A stretch of 64,000 bases of DNA from a bacterium (GTDB lineage Bacteria; Vulcanimicrobiota; Xenobia; Xenobiales; Xenobiaceae), in assembly GCA_022839105.1 (NCBI GenBank), contig JALHDH010000002.1:1-64000 (forward strand), in the 5' to 3' direction. The notes below the pieces were generated by a model. The model was not told where the DNA came from. It was given only the letters and a program-made list of their open reading frames with translations, and did not search any database. Positions 1 to 11,188 of this stretch are shown one piece after another. The position numbers and the translations under genes are program-made. Each line of letters begins with the position of its first letter. The stretch's first letter is position 1.

Positions 1-1298
<1,298 letters not shown>

Positions 1299-1380
1299 GT
1301 TGAATCCTCCTGACCTTGCTCCTGGGGAGCGTGTCGCAGATTGGGTGGCCCTTCCCGCTTTCGGGTGACGGGCCGTTGAT

Positions 1381-2154
1381 TCAGCCTTCGTTGGCCACCT
1401 CCCGCCAGATTCGGATCAACTCGTCCGGGGGCAAGTCGGACAGTTCAGAGTCCAGGCTTCCCTCCAGACGCCGGAAACGCTCGGTGAATCGGGCCGTGGC
1501 CCCTCTCAGGGCGGATTCCGCGTCCATTCCCAAGGTCCGGGCCAGGCCGACCGCCGCGAAGAGCAGATCGCCCAGTTCCTGTTCGGTCCGCCCCTCCTGC
1601 CCCGACTCCAGGGCTTCTTCGAACTCTCCAAGCTCCTCGCGGACCTTGGCCAGGGCCGAGTCGGCGTCCGGCCAGGCAAAACCCGCCTGGGCCGCGCGCT
1701 GGACGGTCTTGCGAGCCCGGGCCAGGGCCGGCAGGCCTCGGGGAATCCCATCCAGAGCCGAGGTCCGGGCCGGCCGGTTCTTCTCTTCAAGCTTGATCCG
1801 TTCCCATTGACGGGCGACTTCTTCGGCCTGGATTTCGGGGGTGGAGGCGAAGACGTGGGGATGGCGGCGGACCATCTTCTCGGCGATGCCCCGGCACACG
1901 TCGTCGATGTCGAAGTGTCCCGACTCCTGGGCGATCCGGGCGTGGAAGAGGAGCAGCATCAGGAGGTCTCCGAGTTCTTCGCAGAGGTGCTCGGGGTCCT
2001 CCTCGTCGATGGCCTCCAGGACCTCGCAGGCCTCCTCCATCAGGAAGTGCTTCAGGCTGTGATGGTCCTGCTTGCGATCCCAGGGGCAGCCCCTCTCGCC
2101 GCGCAGCACCGCGAGGATCTCGACCAGCCTCCCGAACGAGGACTCCGTGCTCAA
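1381..2154 (-). CDS. mazG: Nucleoside triphosphate pyrophosphohydrolase MazG
   Basis: MazG hydrolyses (d)NTPs to the monophosphate and pyrophosphate, acting as house-cleaning and in (p)ppGpp-related control in E. coli. The 257-residue protein has the expected tandem MazG domains. The first contains RGERGCPWDRKQ and the metal-binding EEACEVLEA...EELGDLL helices; the second contains REELGEFEEA and EQELGDLLFAA. The length matches the family (about 260). The start is TTG at 2154-2152, overlapping the TGA of the upstream ppiC-like gene (TTGA overlap) with GGAGG just before it, so the two are probably translationally coupled. The same frame stays open far upstream, antisense to tkt, but that extension has no MazG similarity and is an artefact of GC bias. 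Confidence 0.93.
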   Translation of the reverse strand: MSTESSFGRLVEILAVLRGERGCPWDRKQDHHSLKHFLMEEACEVLEAIDEEDPEHLCEELGDLLMLLLFHARIAQESGHFDIDDVCRGIAEKMVRRHPHVFASTPEIQAEEVARQWERIKLEEKNRPARTSALDGIPRGLPALARARKTVQRAAQAGFAWPDADSALAKVREELGEFEEALESGQEGRTEQELGDLLFAAVGLARTLGMDAESALRGATARFTERFRRLEGSLDSELSDLPPDELIRIWREVANEG

Positions 2155-3035
2155 TTCAAGGCCTCCGGGGAGGTGGGGGAGTGTCGGGGAGCCGACCCGG
2201 CCTCGGGCAGCAGGACCTCGATGCGGGCCGCCTCGCGCAATCCCTTCAGGCAGCCGTCCAGCCGCTCTCGGGCCATCGCTTCGAGCACGCGTCGGTGAAG
2301 GCCGTCGTAGTGGACCGTCCGGCCCTCGACCAGGAAGAGGTGCCATCCCCCGCTGGCGGCCTGGAGTGGAGCCGAGAGGCTCCCCGGGGCCAGGCCGAAC
2401 AACGCGTCCACGTCGACGGCTGCGAAGGACTGCTCCAGCTCGGCTCGGGTCACCGGGCCCAGGTCCCCTTCCAGGGGCCGGGTCTCGCCGTCCTGGGAAT
2501 GGATGCCGGCCAGGGCGAGGAAGTCTGCAGGGGAGTCCATCCTTTGACGCAACTCGGCGGCCTCGGCCTGGGTTCCCAGGCGGATGTGGCGCAACTGGAG
2601 TTCCTCGAACCGGGAACGATGGGTCCGGAAGTATTGTTTGCGCTCCTCCTCCGAGACGTCCTTGAGGGCCAGTCGGTACAGGGGGACCACCGTGGTGAGG
2701 TTCGCCCGAAGGCGCTCTTCGGCAAGACGACCGGATTCCAGCAGGGCCCGGGCCTCGGGCCTCTTGCGGAAGTCTGCGACCCACTCGTCGAGTTCCTGCT
2801 CCCTCGCGGCCAGACCCGCCTCCTCGGCCGCCTGGGCGACCAGGCGCTGGTTCACCAGGTCCTGAAGGACTTCGGCCCCGAATCGTTCGTGCAGCTCGCG
2901 GCTCAATTCGGCCGCGGAGATGGCCTGCCCGTTGACCCGGGCCACCGGACGGTTCCGATTCCAGGCCAGGATGCCACACGCGCTGGCCAGGCCCAGGGCC
3001 AGCACCAGGACGACGACCAGATTCTTGCGATTCAA
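2151..3035 (-). CDS. PpiC/SurA-like parvulin peptidyl-prolyl isomerase, membrane-anchored or lipoprotein
   Basis: A probable extracytoplasmic foldase of 294 residues. A hydrophobic N-terminus (about residues 5-22, NLVVVLVLALGLASAC) could be a signal anchor or, with Cys near 22, a weak lipoprotein signal. It is followed by a SurA-N-like region beginning ARVNGQAISAAELSREL. A parvulin-type domain follows from about residue 135, with LQLRHIRLGTQAEAAELRQ and a GDLGPVTRAELEQSF segment as in rotamase domains. The start is TTG at 3035-3033 behind GGGAGGTGG. The gene overlaps mazG by 4 nt. It is divergent from the phosphatase gene to the right, with a shared 187-bp intergenic region. The substrate is unknown. 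Confidence 0.82.
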   Translation of the reverse strand: MNRKNLVVVLVLALGLASACGILAWNRNRPVARVNGQAISAAELSRELHERFGAEVLQDLVNQRLVAQAAEEAGLAAREQELDEWVADFRKRPEARALLESGRLAEERLRANLTTVVPLYRLALKDVSEEERKQYFRTHRSRFEELQLRHIRLGTQAEAAELRQRMDSPADFLALAGIHSQDGETRPLEGDLGPVTRAELEQSFAAVDVDALFGLAPGSLSAPLQAASGGWHLFLVEGRTVHYDGLHRRVLEAMARERLDGCLKGLREAARIEVLLPEAGSAPRHSPTSPEALN

Positions 3036-3222
3036 GGGTCCACCTCCCGAAAAGGGCGAGCCGCGGTTCGGCGGGACAGGCCCAAGTCCTGCGGGCAGGA
3101 ACCCGAAGGGATTGAGCAAAGTCCCCCCGGACGATCCCTGCGTGCCGCGCAGACCGCCTGGCCTCTTCCTCGGTTCTGTGAGGCCTGGGGAGCCGACAGG
3201 GGCGTCCGAGGCGGAAGGTACC

Positions 3223-4401
3223 TTGAGCACCGCTGCGAGTTCGACGAGCCGCTTTCTGGAGGGTCTGTTCCTGCTTCGCCCCGGTGGCATCGCCGCTCGG
3301 GTCATGTGGGCCCTCCTGGGGCTTTCGCTGCTGGCCTGCGCCGCCCTGATGATCGGGACGGGCCCGCGCCTTCCCTTGGACCTCTTCTTCGCGCCGGTGC
3401 TGGTGGCATGCATCCTTTTCCGACGCAAAGGACTGTGGGTGATTCCACCCGCCCTCCTGCTCTTCCATCTCTGCTCGCTGGCCGGGAATCGCCTGAGCTG
3501 GTCGGGCCTGCTGGTCCGCGATCTGCTGGAGCTGGCCGAGTGGCTCCTCCTGGCCGGGTTCATCCTGGTCACCTTGGACCGCTTCGAGGCCGTCAAGCGC
3601 TACCAGGCCCGCGTGAACCGCGACATCGGGATGGCGCGCACCCTCCAGTCCGCCCTGGTCCCGCCGGACTACGATTTCGGTCGGGTCCGGATCCAGGCCC
3701 TGATGCGCCAGTGTCAGGCCATCGGAGGCGATTTCTACTATTTCCGCCCCTTCCAGGAGAAGTATGTGGTGTTCTGCCTGGGCGACACCATGGGCAAGGG
3801 GATCTCGGCCTCCATGCTGATGGCGATCCTGATGGGCTTCTTCTTCGAGTGGGGCAAGCGCAGCCCCTCGCCAGCGGTCGTCCTGGGCCGGCTGAATCGG
3901 CGCCTGGTGCGGCTGTGCGCCGAGGACACGACCTGGTTCGCCACCCTGTTCTACGGAGTCTTCGACGAAGAGAGCAGCGTGCTGACCTTCGCCTCGGGGG
4001 GGCATCATGCCGGGCTCCTCCTGCGGGCTTCGGGGCAGGTCGAGCCCCTGCGCGCCGAAGGGCTTCCCGTCGGGGTCTTTGAGGACATCACCTGGGCCGA
4101 GAGCCAGAAGGTCCTCGAGCCGGGAGACCGGGTGGTGCTCTTCACCGACGGTCTGGTCGAGGCTCGGTCGGCTTCTGGCGAACTCTTCGGCATGGAGCGC
4201 CTGGAGAGGATGCTGAGCCGGCTGGCCGGGGCCACTTCCGAGGAACTCCTGCGCCGACTGGAAGAGGCGGTCATGGGGTATTCGGAGGGGGTCCTGGGCG
4301 ATGACCTGGCCATCCTGGTTCTCGAGGTCAAGCCAGGGGCATCCTGGGAGCCTTCGAATCGGCCCTTCGCCTCCAGGAGGTCGGACCCGGAGCCGAGATA
4401 G
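3223..4401 (+). CDS. SpoIIE/RsbU-type PP2C serine phosphatase with N-terminal membrane region
   Basis: A PP2C-like phosphatase of the RsbU/SpoIIE class, typically acting on anti-anti-sigma (STAS) proteins in partner switching. About 110 N-terminal residues contain several hydrophobic segments (VMWALLGLSLLACAALMIG and the following ones), so the enzyme is membrane-tethered. A linker with RTLQSALVPP, typical of RsbU proteins, precedes the catalytic domain. Metal-binding motifs GGDFYYF, GDTMGKGISASM, FTDGLVE and GDDLAILV are intact. The chosen start is TTG at 3223 with GAAGG five bases upstream; GTG at 3178 in the same frame is an alternative without a ribosome site. No RsbW/STAS genes are nearby, so the target is unknown. 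It precedes the pentose phosphate operon by 147 nt. Confidence 0.85.
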   Translation: MSTAASSTSRFLEGLFLLRPGGIAARVMWALLGLSLLACAALMIGTGPRLPLDLFFAPVLVACILFRRKGLWVIPPALLLFHLCSLAGNRLSWSGLLVRDLLELAEWLLLAGFILVTLDRFEAVKRYQARVNRDIGMARTLQSALVPPDYDFGRVRIQALMRQCQAIGGDFYYFRPFQEKYVVFCLGDTMGKGISASMLMAILMGFFFEWGKRSPSPAVVLGRLNRRLVRLCAEDTTWFATLFYGVFDEESSVLTFASGGHHAGLLLRASGQVEPLRAEGLPVGVFEDITWAESQKVLEPGDRVVLFTDGLVEARSASGELFGMERLERMLSRLAGATSEELLRRLEEAVMGYSEGVLGDDLAILVLEVKPGASWEPSNRPFASRRSDPEPR

Positions 4402-4548
4402 TCCGTCGGGACGGGGGGCGACACATTTTTCCAGATCCCGCCCATGAACCTCGGGCTCGGGTAGGGGCCTGGGCCTCGGTCGCGAAGGGGAGCCACCCCG
4501 CGCTGCCCTCCGGAAGGCGGTGTCGGCCTGGAAAGGAGCGCCCTCCCC

Positions 4549-6558
4549 GTGAGCACCCCCGAGACCCGACTCGATTCTCTCTGCATCAACGTGATCCGAG
4601 GCCTGGCCATGGATGGCCCCCAGAAGGCCGATTCCGGTCATCCCGGTGCCGCCATGGCATTGGCCCCGCTGGGTTGGGTCCTGTTCAGCCGTGTCCTGCG
4701 TCACAATCCGCACAACCCGGCCTGGGCCGACCGCGACCGCTTCGTCCTGTCCTGCGGTCATGCCAGCATGCTGCTGTACAGCCTGCTGCACCTGACCGGT
4801 TACGGGGTCAGCCTGGATGACCTGAAGAGCTTCCGGCAATGGGACAGCATCACTCCGGGGCATCCGGAGCACTGCATGACCCCCGGGGTGGAGATGACCA
4901 CCGGCCCGCTGGGTCAAGGGCTCTCCAGCGCCGTCGGCATGGCCCTGGCCGAGCGCTACCTGGCGGCCCGTTTCAACCGCCCCGGGCACGAGGTGGTCAA
5001 CCACTTCACCTACGTCTTCTGTTCGGACGGCGATCTGATGGAGGGGGTGACCGGCGAGGCCAGTTCCCTGGCCGGAACCCTGGGACTGGGCAAGCTGATC
5101 GCGGTGTATGACGACAACCACATCACGATTGCCGGCTCGACCGACCTCTCGTTCAAAGAAGATCGGGAAGCCCGCTACCGGGCCTTCGGCTGGCACGTCC
5201 AGCGCGTCGAGGACCCCAACGATCTCGAGGCCTTCGAGCGGGCCCTGGAAGCGGCCAGGCTCGATCCCCGTCCCAGCCTGATCGCGGTGCGCACCCATAT
5301 CGCCTGGCCGGCTCCCAACGCCCAGGATACCGCCGAGGCCCACGGGACACCCCTGGGCCACGCCGAGATCGCCGCTACCAAGCAGATCCTGGGTCTGCCT
5401 GTGGACCAGGTCTTCTACGTCCCCGACGAGGTCCGGGAACAGGGGCTGCGGGTGGTCGATCAGGGCCACGAGCAGGAGGAACGTTGGAATCAGGCCTTTG
5501 AGGCCTATCGTCGGAACTTCCCCGAGCTGGCCGCCGAGTTCGAGGACTGGATGGATGGCCGTCGGCCTTCCGGGTGGGATCGCGACCTGATCGACTTTGA
5601 AGTCGGTAAGTCCGTGGCCACGCGGGTCTCGTCGGGCAAGGTGATCCAGGCCCTGGCCGCGCGGCTGCCCAACATGATCGGGGGCTCGGCCGACCTCGAA
5701 CCTTCGACCAAGACCTTGATCGAGGGGGCGGCTTCTCAATGCCCCGAGCATCCCGAAGGCCGCAACATCCACTTCGGGATTCGCGAACACGCCATGGGGG
5801 CGGTCCTCAACGGTCTGGCCCTGCACGGCGGCCTGCTGCCGTTCGGGGCCACCTTCCTGGTCTTCTCCGACTATATGCGTGGGGCGGTCCGCCTGGCGGC
5901 CGTGATGGGCCTGCCGGTCGTGTACGTCTGGACCCACGACAGCATCGGGCTGGGAGAGGATGGGCCCACCCACCAGCCGGTCGAGCACCTGGCCGCCCTG
6001 AGGGCCATTCCCAACCTGACGGTGCTGCGCCCCTGCGATGCCGGCGAGGTGCTGGAGGCCTGGAAGCATGCGATCCGCAGCGAGGATCGCCCGGTGGCCA
6101 TGGCGCTGACCCGTCAGAACGTGCCAACCCTGGATCGCTCGAAGCTGGGCGGGGCCGCCGGTCTGCACAAGGGGGCCTATGTCTTGGCCGAGGCCGAAGG
6201 GGGCGCTCCCCAGGTCCTGCTTCTGGGCACCGGCTCGGAGGTCCATCTCTGCCTGGAGGCCCGAGCGCTCCTGCAGCAGGAGGGGATTCCCACCCGGGTG
6301 ATCAGCATGCCCTCCTGGGAACTCTTCGCCGAGCAGGACGCGAGCTATCGCGAGAAGGTCCTGCCTGCGGAGGTTCGGGCCCGGGTGGCCGTCGAAGCCG
6401 GGGTGTCCATGGGCTGGCATCGGTGGGTCGGAGACCAGGGAGAGGTGGTGGCCCTGGACCGCTTCGGTGCCTCGGCTCCCTACCAGACTCTTTATGAGCA
6501 GTTCGGATTGACGGGCGAGAACGTCGCCCGGCGCGCGCGTGCGCTGTTGAATGCCTGA
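4549..6558 (+). CDS. tkt: Transketolase
   Basis: The thiamine-diphosphate enzyme of the non-oxidative pentose phosphate pathway, transferring two-carbon ketol units. At 669 residues it is full length. Visible landmarks are [15 protein letters not shown] near the N-terminus, the ThDP/metal-binding [18 protein letters not shown] segment (about residues 160-178), the [13 protein letters not shown] motif and [19 protein letters not shown] in the pyrimidine domain. The start is GTG at 4549, with AAGGAGCG upstream. It opens a plus-strand operon with tal, zwf and opcA-pgl, which together supply NADPH and pentoses. Confidence 0.97.
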   Translation: MSTPETRLDSLCINVIRGLAMDGPQKADSGHPGAAMALAPLGWVLFSRVLRHNPHNPAWADRDRFVLSCGHASMLLYSLLHLTGYGVSLDDLKSFRQWDSITPGHPEHCMTPGVEMTTGPLGQGLSSAVGMALAERYLAARFNRPGHEVVNHFTYVFCSDGDLMEGVTGEASSLAGTLGLGKLIAVYDDNHITIAGSTDLSFKEDREARYRAFGWHVQRVEDPNDLEAFERALEAARLDPRPSLIAVRTHIAWPAPNAQDTAEAHGTPLGHAEIAATKQILGLPVDQVFYVPDEVREQGLRVVDQGHEQEERWNQAFEAYRRNFPELAAEFEDWMDGRRPSGWDRDLIDFEVGKSVATRVSSGKVIQALAARLPNMIGGSADLEPSTKTLIEGAASQCPEHPEGRNIHFGIREHAMGAVLNGLALHGGLLPFGATFLVFSDYMRGAVRLAAVMGLPVVYVWTHDSIGLGEDGPTHQPVEHLAALRAIPNLTVLRPCDAGEVLEAWKHAIRSEDRPVAMALTRQNVPTLDRSKLGGAAGLHKGAYVLAEAEGGAPQVLLLGTGSEVHLCLEARALLQQEGIPTRVISMPSWELFAEQDASYREKVLPAEVRARVAVEAGVSMGWHRWVGDQGEVVALDRFGASAPYQTLYEQFGLTGENVARRARALLNA

Positions 6559-6580
6559 GAGAAGGCGAAAGGAGACCCAC

Positions 6581-7717
6581 ATGGCCAACCCCATGGTTCG
6601 TTTGCAGGAGGAGGGCGTCAGCCCCTGGCTCGACAACCTCAGAAGGGACATGTTCGCCAGCGGCCTGCTGGACCGCATGATCCGGGAGGACGGGATCCGC
6701 GGGCAGACCTCCAACCCCACCATTTTCCAGAAGGCCATCTCGCAGGGCTCGCTCTATGACGAGCAGATCCTGGACCTGGCGCGTTCCGGCAAAGAGGCCG
6801 AAGAGATCGTCTGGGAGTTGATGATCCAGGACGTGCGCTCGGCCTGTGACGTCTTCCTGCCGCTCCATCAGGTCGCGGAAGGGCGCGACGGCTTCGTCAG
6901 CCTGGAGCTCAACCCGACCATGGCCCATGACTCCGCGGGGAGTCTGGCCCAGGCGGCCCAACTCGTCCCCCGGGTCGATCGCCCCAACCTGATGCTCAAG
7001 GTCCCGGCCACGCCTGAAGGGCTTCCCGTCGTCACCGAGCTGCTCTCCCGGGGCGTCCACGTGAACGTCACCTTGTTGTTCTCGGTCCAGCGCTACGAGC
7101 AGGTCCTCGATGCCTGGATGACGGGCCTGGAGAAACGGCTCGAGAAGGGCGCTTCGGTCCGGGGCCTGCACTCGGTCGCCAGCTTCTTCGTCAGCCGGGT
7201 GGATACCGAGGCCGAGAAGCGCATGGACGAGCGCGTGAAGGCCAACCCGGCCCTGGCGGCCCAGTGCGACGCCTTGCGGGGCCGGATCGCCGTGGCCAAC
7301 GCGCGGGTGGCCTACGAGCTCTACCAGCAGAAGCTGAACAGTCCCCGCTGGGAACGCCTCAAGGCTCAAGGCGCGTCCGCGCAGAGGCCTCTGTGGGCCA
7401 GCACCAGCACCAAGAATCCCGCCTATCGCGACACGATCTACGTCGATGACCTGATCGGGCCGGATTGCGTCAACACCATGCCCGACGAGACCATCGTGGC
7501 CTTCCGGGATCACGGCACCGTCTGTCGGACCCTGACTCCCGAGAACCTCGCCGAGGCCCACAAGGTCCTGGAGAGCTTCGCTTCGCTGGGCTTCAGCCTG
7601 GAGGACATCACCAACCACACGCTGGTCCGGGAGGGCGTCGAGAAGTTCGCGGTCTCCTACCGGGATCTGGTCGAAGCCGTCCGGGTCCAGCGAGAGAAGC
7701 TGCTGGCCCAGGCCTGA
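6581..7717 (+). CDS. tal: Transaldolase
   Basis: Transfers a dihydroxyacetone unit between sedoheptulose-7-phosphate and glyceraldehyde-3-phosphate in the pentose phosphate pathway. The 378-residue length matches the long transaldolase subfamily found in actinobacteria and cyanobacteria. SNPTIFQKAI, KVPATPEG (with the Schiff-base lysine region) and LWASTSTKNPAYRDTIYVDD are characteristic. ATG at 6581 has AAAGGAG nine bases upstream and lies 22 nt after the tkt stop. The 96-nt gap to zwf shows nothing beyond the zwf ribosome site. Confidence 0.96.
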   Translation: MANPMVRLQEEGVSPWLDNLRRDMFASGLLDRMIREDGIRGQTSNPTIFQKAISQGSLYDEQILDLARSGKEAEEIVWELMIQDVRSACDVFLPLHQVAEGRDGFVSLELNPTMAHDSAGSLAQAAQLVPRVDRPNLMLKVPATPEGLPVVTELLSRGVHVNVTLLFSVQRYEQVLDAWMTGLEKRLEKGASVRGLHSVASFFVSRVDTEAEKRMDERVKANPALAAQCDALRGRIAVANARVAYELYQQKLNSPRWERLKAQGASAQRPLWASTSTKNPAYRDTIYVDDLIGPDCVNTMPDETIVAFRDHGTVCRTLTPENLAEAHKVLESFASLGFSLEDITNHTLVREGVEKFAVSYRDLVEAVRVQREKLLAQA

Positions 7718-7813
7718 TCGGCCTTCCCACTCGACCGGGTTTCCGGGGCCGGCGGCTCCGGATACCCGGCTCCGGGGATCCTGGGGGGCGCACGTCTCGA
7801 TGGGAGGTCTTCG

Positions 7814-9325
7814 ATGATCCTCGAGAACCCGCTGCGCGTGGGACTGGCCAGGACCTGCGCCACCGAACCCTGCGTCGTGGTGATCTTCGGAGCGTCGGGA
7901 GACCTCACCTGGCGCAAGCTCTGTCCCGCCCTCTTCAGGCTGGCCGAAGAGAGCCTGATCCCCCGCGAGTTCGCGATTCTCGGAGTCTCCCGCACCCCCC
8001 TCTCCGATGAGGAGTTCCGCGAGCGTCTGCGCCAGGGGCTTCCGCAGGGGGCGGATTCGGCCCTCTGGGAGGCCTTCTCCAGGCGCATCCACTACCACGC
8101 CGGGGATCACCGGGACCCGGCCGGCTACGCCGCCCTTCGGGAGCGGCTCGAGGTGCTTGACGAGCACCACCGGATCGGGGGCAACCGGCTCTTCTACCTG
8201 GCCGTCTCCCCGGCGGATTTCCCGCTCATCGCCTCGAACCTGGCCGCTCAGGGCATGAACCGGCCGACGCGCGGATGGGCGCGAATCCTGGTCGAGAAGC
8301 CCTTCGGTCGGGATCTCTTTTCAGCCATGGAGCTCAACGGCGAGCTGCTGCGTCACTTCGACGAATCCCAGATCTATCGGATCGACCACTACCTGGGCAA
8401 GGAGACCGTCCAGAACATCCTGACCTTCCGGTTCGCCAACGGGATCTTCGAGCCGGTCTGGAACCGTCGCTATATCGACCATGTCCAGATCACGGCCGCC
8501 GAGACCCTGGGCGTCGAGTCGCGCGGAGGCTACTACGACGCCGCGGGAGCCCTGCGGGACATGATCCAGAACCACCTGATGCAGTTGCTGGCGCTGGTCG
8601 CCATGGAGCCTCCCGCCCGCCTGGACGCCGAGGCCGTCCGCGACGAGAAGGTGAAGGTCTACCGGGCCATGCGCCGCTACAAGCCGCGCGAGGTGGCGGG
8701 GTGTGCGGTTCGAGGTCAGTACGCTCCCGGGCATATCGAGGGGACAGCCGTTCCCGGCTACCGTCAGGAGGCCAAGGTCCGGCCCGATTCCCAGACCGAG
8801 ACCTACGCGGCCGTCCGCTTCCTGGTGGACAACTGGCGCTGGAGCGGGGTGCCCTTCTATGTCCGCACCGGCAAGCGCATGCCCCGCAAGGTCACCGAGG
8901 TGGCGGTGCAGTTCCGGGCCGTGCCCCACCTGCTCTTCTCGAAGACGCCCGAGGATGCCCTGGAACCCAATCTGCTGGTCCTGAAGATCGATCCCGAGGA
9001 GGGGATCTCGTTGCGGATCGCCACCAAGTACCCGGGCATGGTCACCCGGGTCCGCTGGGTGAACATGGAATTCCAGTATGGCCGGGCCTTCGCGGCCCCG
9101 TCCCCGGCGGCCTATGAGCGTCTGCTGCTGGATTCCATGCTGGGGGACGCCACCTTGTTCTCGCGCGGAGACGCGGTGGAGGCAGCCTGGGCCGTGGTGG
9201 ATCCCATCCTGGAGGGCTGGAGCTCCGACTCCGGGTCGACCGAGCCTTATCCGGCGGGTTCCTGGGGCCCTCGGGCCGCCGAGGCCTTCATCGAGGACGA
9301 GGGGCGCCACTGGAGGAGGATCTGA
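7814..9325 (+). CDS. zwf: Glucose-6-phosphate 1-dehydrogenase
   Basis: Oxidises glucose-6-phosphate to 6-phosphogluconolactone with reduction of NADP+, the entry step of the oxidative pentose phosphate pathway. At 503 residues it is full length. The nucleotide-binding fingerprint FGASGDLTWRKL is at about residues 25-36, and the active-site signature YRIDHYLGKETVQN at about 190. DMIQNHLMQLLALVAMEPP is the usual continuation. ATG at 7814 follows GGGAGG with a 6-nt spacer. The stop overlaps the ATG of the opcA-pgl fusion by one base (TGATG), so the enzyme, its putative assembly factor and the next pathway enzyme are co-translated. Confidence 0.98.
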   Translation: MILENPLRVGLARTCATEPCVVVIFGASGDLTWRKLCPALFRLAEESLIPREFAILGVSRTPLSDEEFRERLRQGLPQGADSALWEAFSRRIHYHAGDHRDPAGYAALRERLEVLDEHHRIGGNRLFYLAVSPADFPLIASNLAAQGMNRPTRGWARILVEKPFGRDLFSAMELNGELLRHFDESQIYRIDHYLGKETVQNILTFRFANGIFEPVWNRRYIDHVQITAAETLGVESRGGYYDAAGALRDMIQNHLMQLLALVAMEPPARLDAEAVRDEKVKVYRAMRRYKPREVAGCAVRGQYAPGHIEGTAVPGYRQEAKVRPDSQTETYAAVRFLVDNWRWSGVPFYVRTGKRMPRKVTEVAVQFRAVPHLLFSKTPEDALEPNLLVLKIDPEEGISLRIATKYPGMVTRVRWVNMEFQYGRAFAAPSPAAYERLLLDSMLGDATLFSRGDAVEAAWAVVDPILEGWSSDSGSTEPYPAGSWGPRAAEAFIEDEGRHWRRI

Positions 9326-11097
9326 TGGAACTCGAGACCCTGCTGGCCGAGGTCTCGGTCGGTCACCCCCGTCCCCTGGAGATCGCCCGGATCGTGAGGG
9401 AACTCGATGCCCTGGAGCGTGAGCAGGGGATCGAGTCGGGCGTTCAGTTCCGCCTGACCACCACCAACCTGGTGGTCGTCTGCACGGAACCGGACCAGGC
9501 GCGCGGCCTGGGTCTGCTCCTGAGAGAGCTCTGTGCGGAGTTCCCTTGCCGCTGCCTGGTGGCCATCCTGGACCCGCAGGCCGAGCCCCAGGACATGCAG
9601 GGCTGGGCCTCCTTGACCTGCCATCCCTATCGGCGTCAGCACATGTGCTGTGAGCAGGTGATCCTGTACTGTCCCGGGGGCCAGGGTGAGTCGATCCCCA
9701 GCCTGGTCTCGGCGACGCTGCTGCCCGAGGTCCCGACGCTTTCCTGGTGGCGCGGGGATCCGCCTCTCGGAAGTCAGTTCCTCGAGCAGCTCTTGGAGCT
9801 CTCCGACCGGGTCGTCTTCGACTCTGCGGATTTCCCGGTCTCCAGGCTGGAAGCCGTCCAGGCCCTGGTGACGGATCGCTATCACCAGGAGCAGGCCTTC
9901 TCGGACCTGTCCTGGGGCCGCCTGGAAGGATGGCGCGAGGAGATCGCCTCTCTCTTCGATCCGCCTGAGGCAACCGAGTGTCTGCCGGCGCTGGAACGAG
10001 TGGAAATCCGCTTCGTCCCCGGAGCCGATCCGCTGCCCCCCCAGCCCCTGCTCCTGGCGGGCTGGCTGGCCTCCCGACTGGGTTGGAGGCGTTCCCACCT
10101 GAAGTGGGCGGGAGAGGACTTCAGGGCCCGGTTCGCCGGAGGGGGAGGGCAGGTCGAGTTGAGCCTCCGGCCTGCCTGGGTCGAGGGCCACTCGGGCCAG
10201 CCCCTCGGTTTCCTGGCCAGGACTCGAGAGGGCCGCGAATTCCGGGTGGATGTGGTCCGCCCTCGTCGGCGCGGAGGTCGGGATGCCTGGAGGAACGACC
10301 TGGAGCCCGAGACCGCGCGCTGGCTTGAGCAGATGGGGCGCGAATTGTCGACCCTGAGCCGGGACGTGGTCTATCAGGAGGCCCTGGAGAGCGCCTTGGA
10401 GATGGATTCCTTCCCTCCCGAGCCCCGCCTGGAGGTGGTCGAGGATCTGGCCGAGGCGGCGGCAGACCTTCTCGAAGCCCGCTCCCGAGCGTCCGAGGGC
10501 CCCTTCCGGGTGGCCCTGGCGGGGGGAAGCACCCCGCGTCGGCTCTACTCGCTTCTGGCTGGCCGGGACCTCCCCTGGGAGCGGATGCGCTTCTTCCTGG
10601 GAGATGAGCGGGATGTCCCGGCAGACCATCCGGACTCGAACTACCGGATGGTCCGTGAGACCCTGCTGGAGGGCTCGCCGCTCAGACCCGAGCAGATCTT
10701 CCGATGGGAGACCGAGCGAGGTCCCGAGCAGGCCGCCCGCGCCTGTGCTCAAGCCCTGGAAGGCGAGTTTTCCGGTGCCTTCCCCAGCCTGGACCTGGTC
10801 TTGTTGGGCCTGGGCGAGGACGGCCACACGGCCTCCCTCTTCCCCGGGACTCCCGCCCTGCACGTCCATGACCGGCCTGCCGCGGCCAATCCGTTGGGGG
10901 GAGGGAGGGGATGGCGCCTGACCCTGACCTTCCCTGTGCTGAACCTGGCCCGGATCGCCTTGTTCCTGGTCTCGGGGCGTTCCAAGTCCTCGATCCTGCG
11001 CCGGGTCCTGGCCGGTGAGCCCTTCCCGGCCGGTCGGGTGCGGGCTCGGGAAGAGACCTTGTTCCTGGCGGATCGCCAAGCCGGCCTGGGCGTCTAG
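9325..11097 (+). CDS. OpcA-type G6PDH assembly protein fused to 6-phosphogluconolactonase
   Basis: A 590-residue two-domain protein. Residues 1 to about 345 resemble OpcA, the cyanobacterial/actinobacterial factor that assists G6PDH oligomerisation or redox control (TTTNLVVVCTEPDQARGL, CRCLVAILDPQAE, TLSWWRGDPPL). Residues from about 360 to 590 are a complete 6-phosphogluconolactonase: VALAGGSTPRRLYSLLAG, the RFFLGDERDVPADHPDSNY signature and LGLGEDGHTASLFPGTPAL. No stop codon separates the two halves. The start ATG overlaps the zwf stop and has GGAGGAGG upstream. OpcA and Pgl are usually separate, so the fusion joins the assembly factor for step one to the enzyme for step two. A GC hairpin follows the stop. 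Confidence 0.87.
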   Translation: MELETLLAEVSVGHPRPLEIARIVRELDALEREQGIESGVQFRLTTTNLVVVCTEPDQARGLGLLLRELCAEFPCRCLVAILDPQAEPQDMQGWASLTCHPYRRQHMCCEQVILYCPGGQGESIPSLVSATLLPEVPTLSWWRGDPPLGSQFLEQLLELSDRVVFDSADFPVSRLEAVQALVTDRYHQEQAFSDLSWGRLEGWREEIASLFDPPEATECLPALERVEIRFVPGADPLPPQPLLLAGWLASRLGWRRSHLKWAGEDFRARFAGGGGQVELSLRPAWVEGHSGQPLGFLARTREGREFRVDVVRPRRRGGRDAWRNDLEPETARWLEQMGRELSTLSRDVVYQEALESALEMDSFPPEPRLEVVEDLAEAAADLLEARSRASEGPFRVALAGGSTPRRLYSLLAGRDLPWERMRFFLGDERDVPADHPDSNYRMVRETLLEGSPLRPEQIFRWETERGPEQAARACAQALEGEFSGAFPSLDLVLLGLGEDGHTASLFPGTPALHVHDRPAAANPLGGGRGWRLTLTFPVLNLARIALFLVSGRSKSSILRRVLAGEPFPAGRVRAREETLFLADRQAGLGV

Positions 11098-11105
11098 AAG
11101 AGAAG

Positions 11106-11130
11106 GCGGCCTGCCGGAAGGGCAGGCCGC
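11106..11130. terminator. GC-rich hairpin between convergent genes (opcA-pgl and XRE regulator)
   Basis: GCGGCCTGCC and GGCAGGCCGC form a perfect 10-bp stem with a GGAAG loop, eight bases after the opcA-pgl stop and 58 bases before the end of the opposite-strand regulator gene. There is no T-run on either side, so if it terminates it does so as a stem-only or factor-assisted signal usable from both directions. Confidence 0.6.
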
Positions 11131-11188
11131 TCGGAACAGGTTGGTTGGGGCTTCGGGTTCTATGTGTCTTGTGTTCGTCCCGCGGGGT

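Noticed and set aside
2155..6738. Very long minus-strand open frame (about 1,500 codons) continuous with mazG and antisense to tkt and the phosphatase
   Set aside because: The translated product is low-complexity and rich in Arg, Gly, Pro, His and Gln, with no domain. It is the expected mirror of high-GC third positions in the real plus-strand genes.
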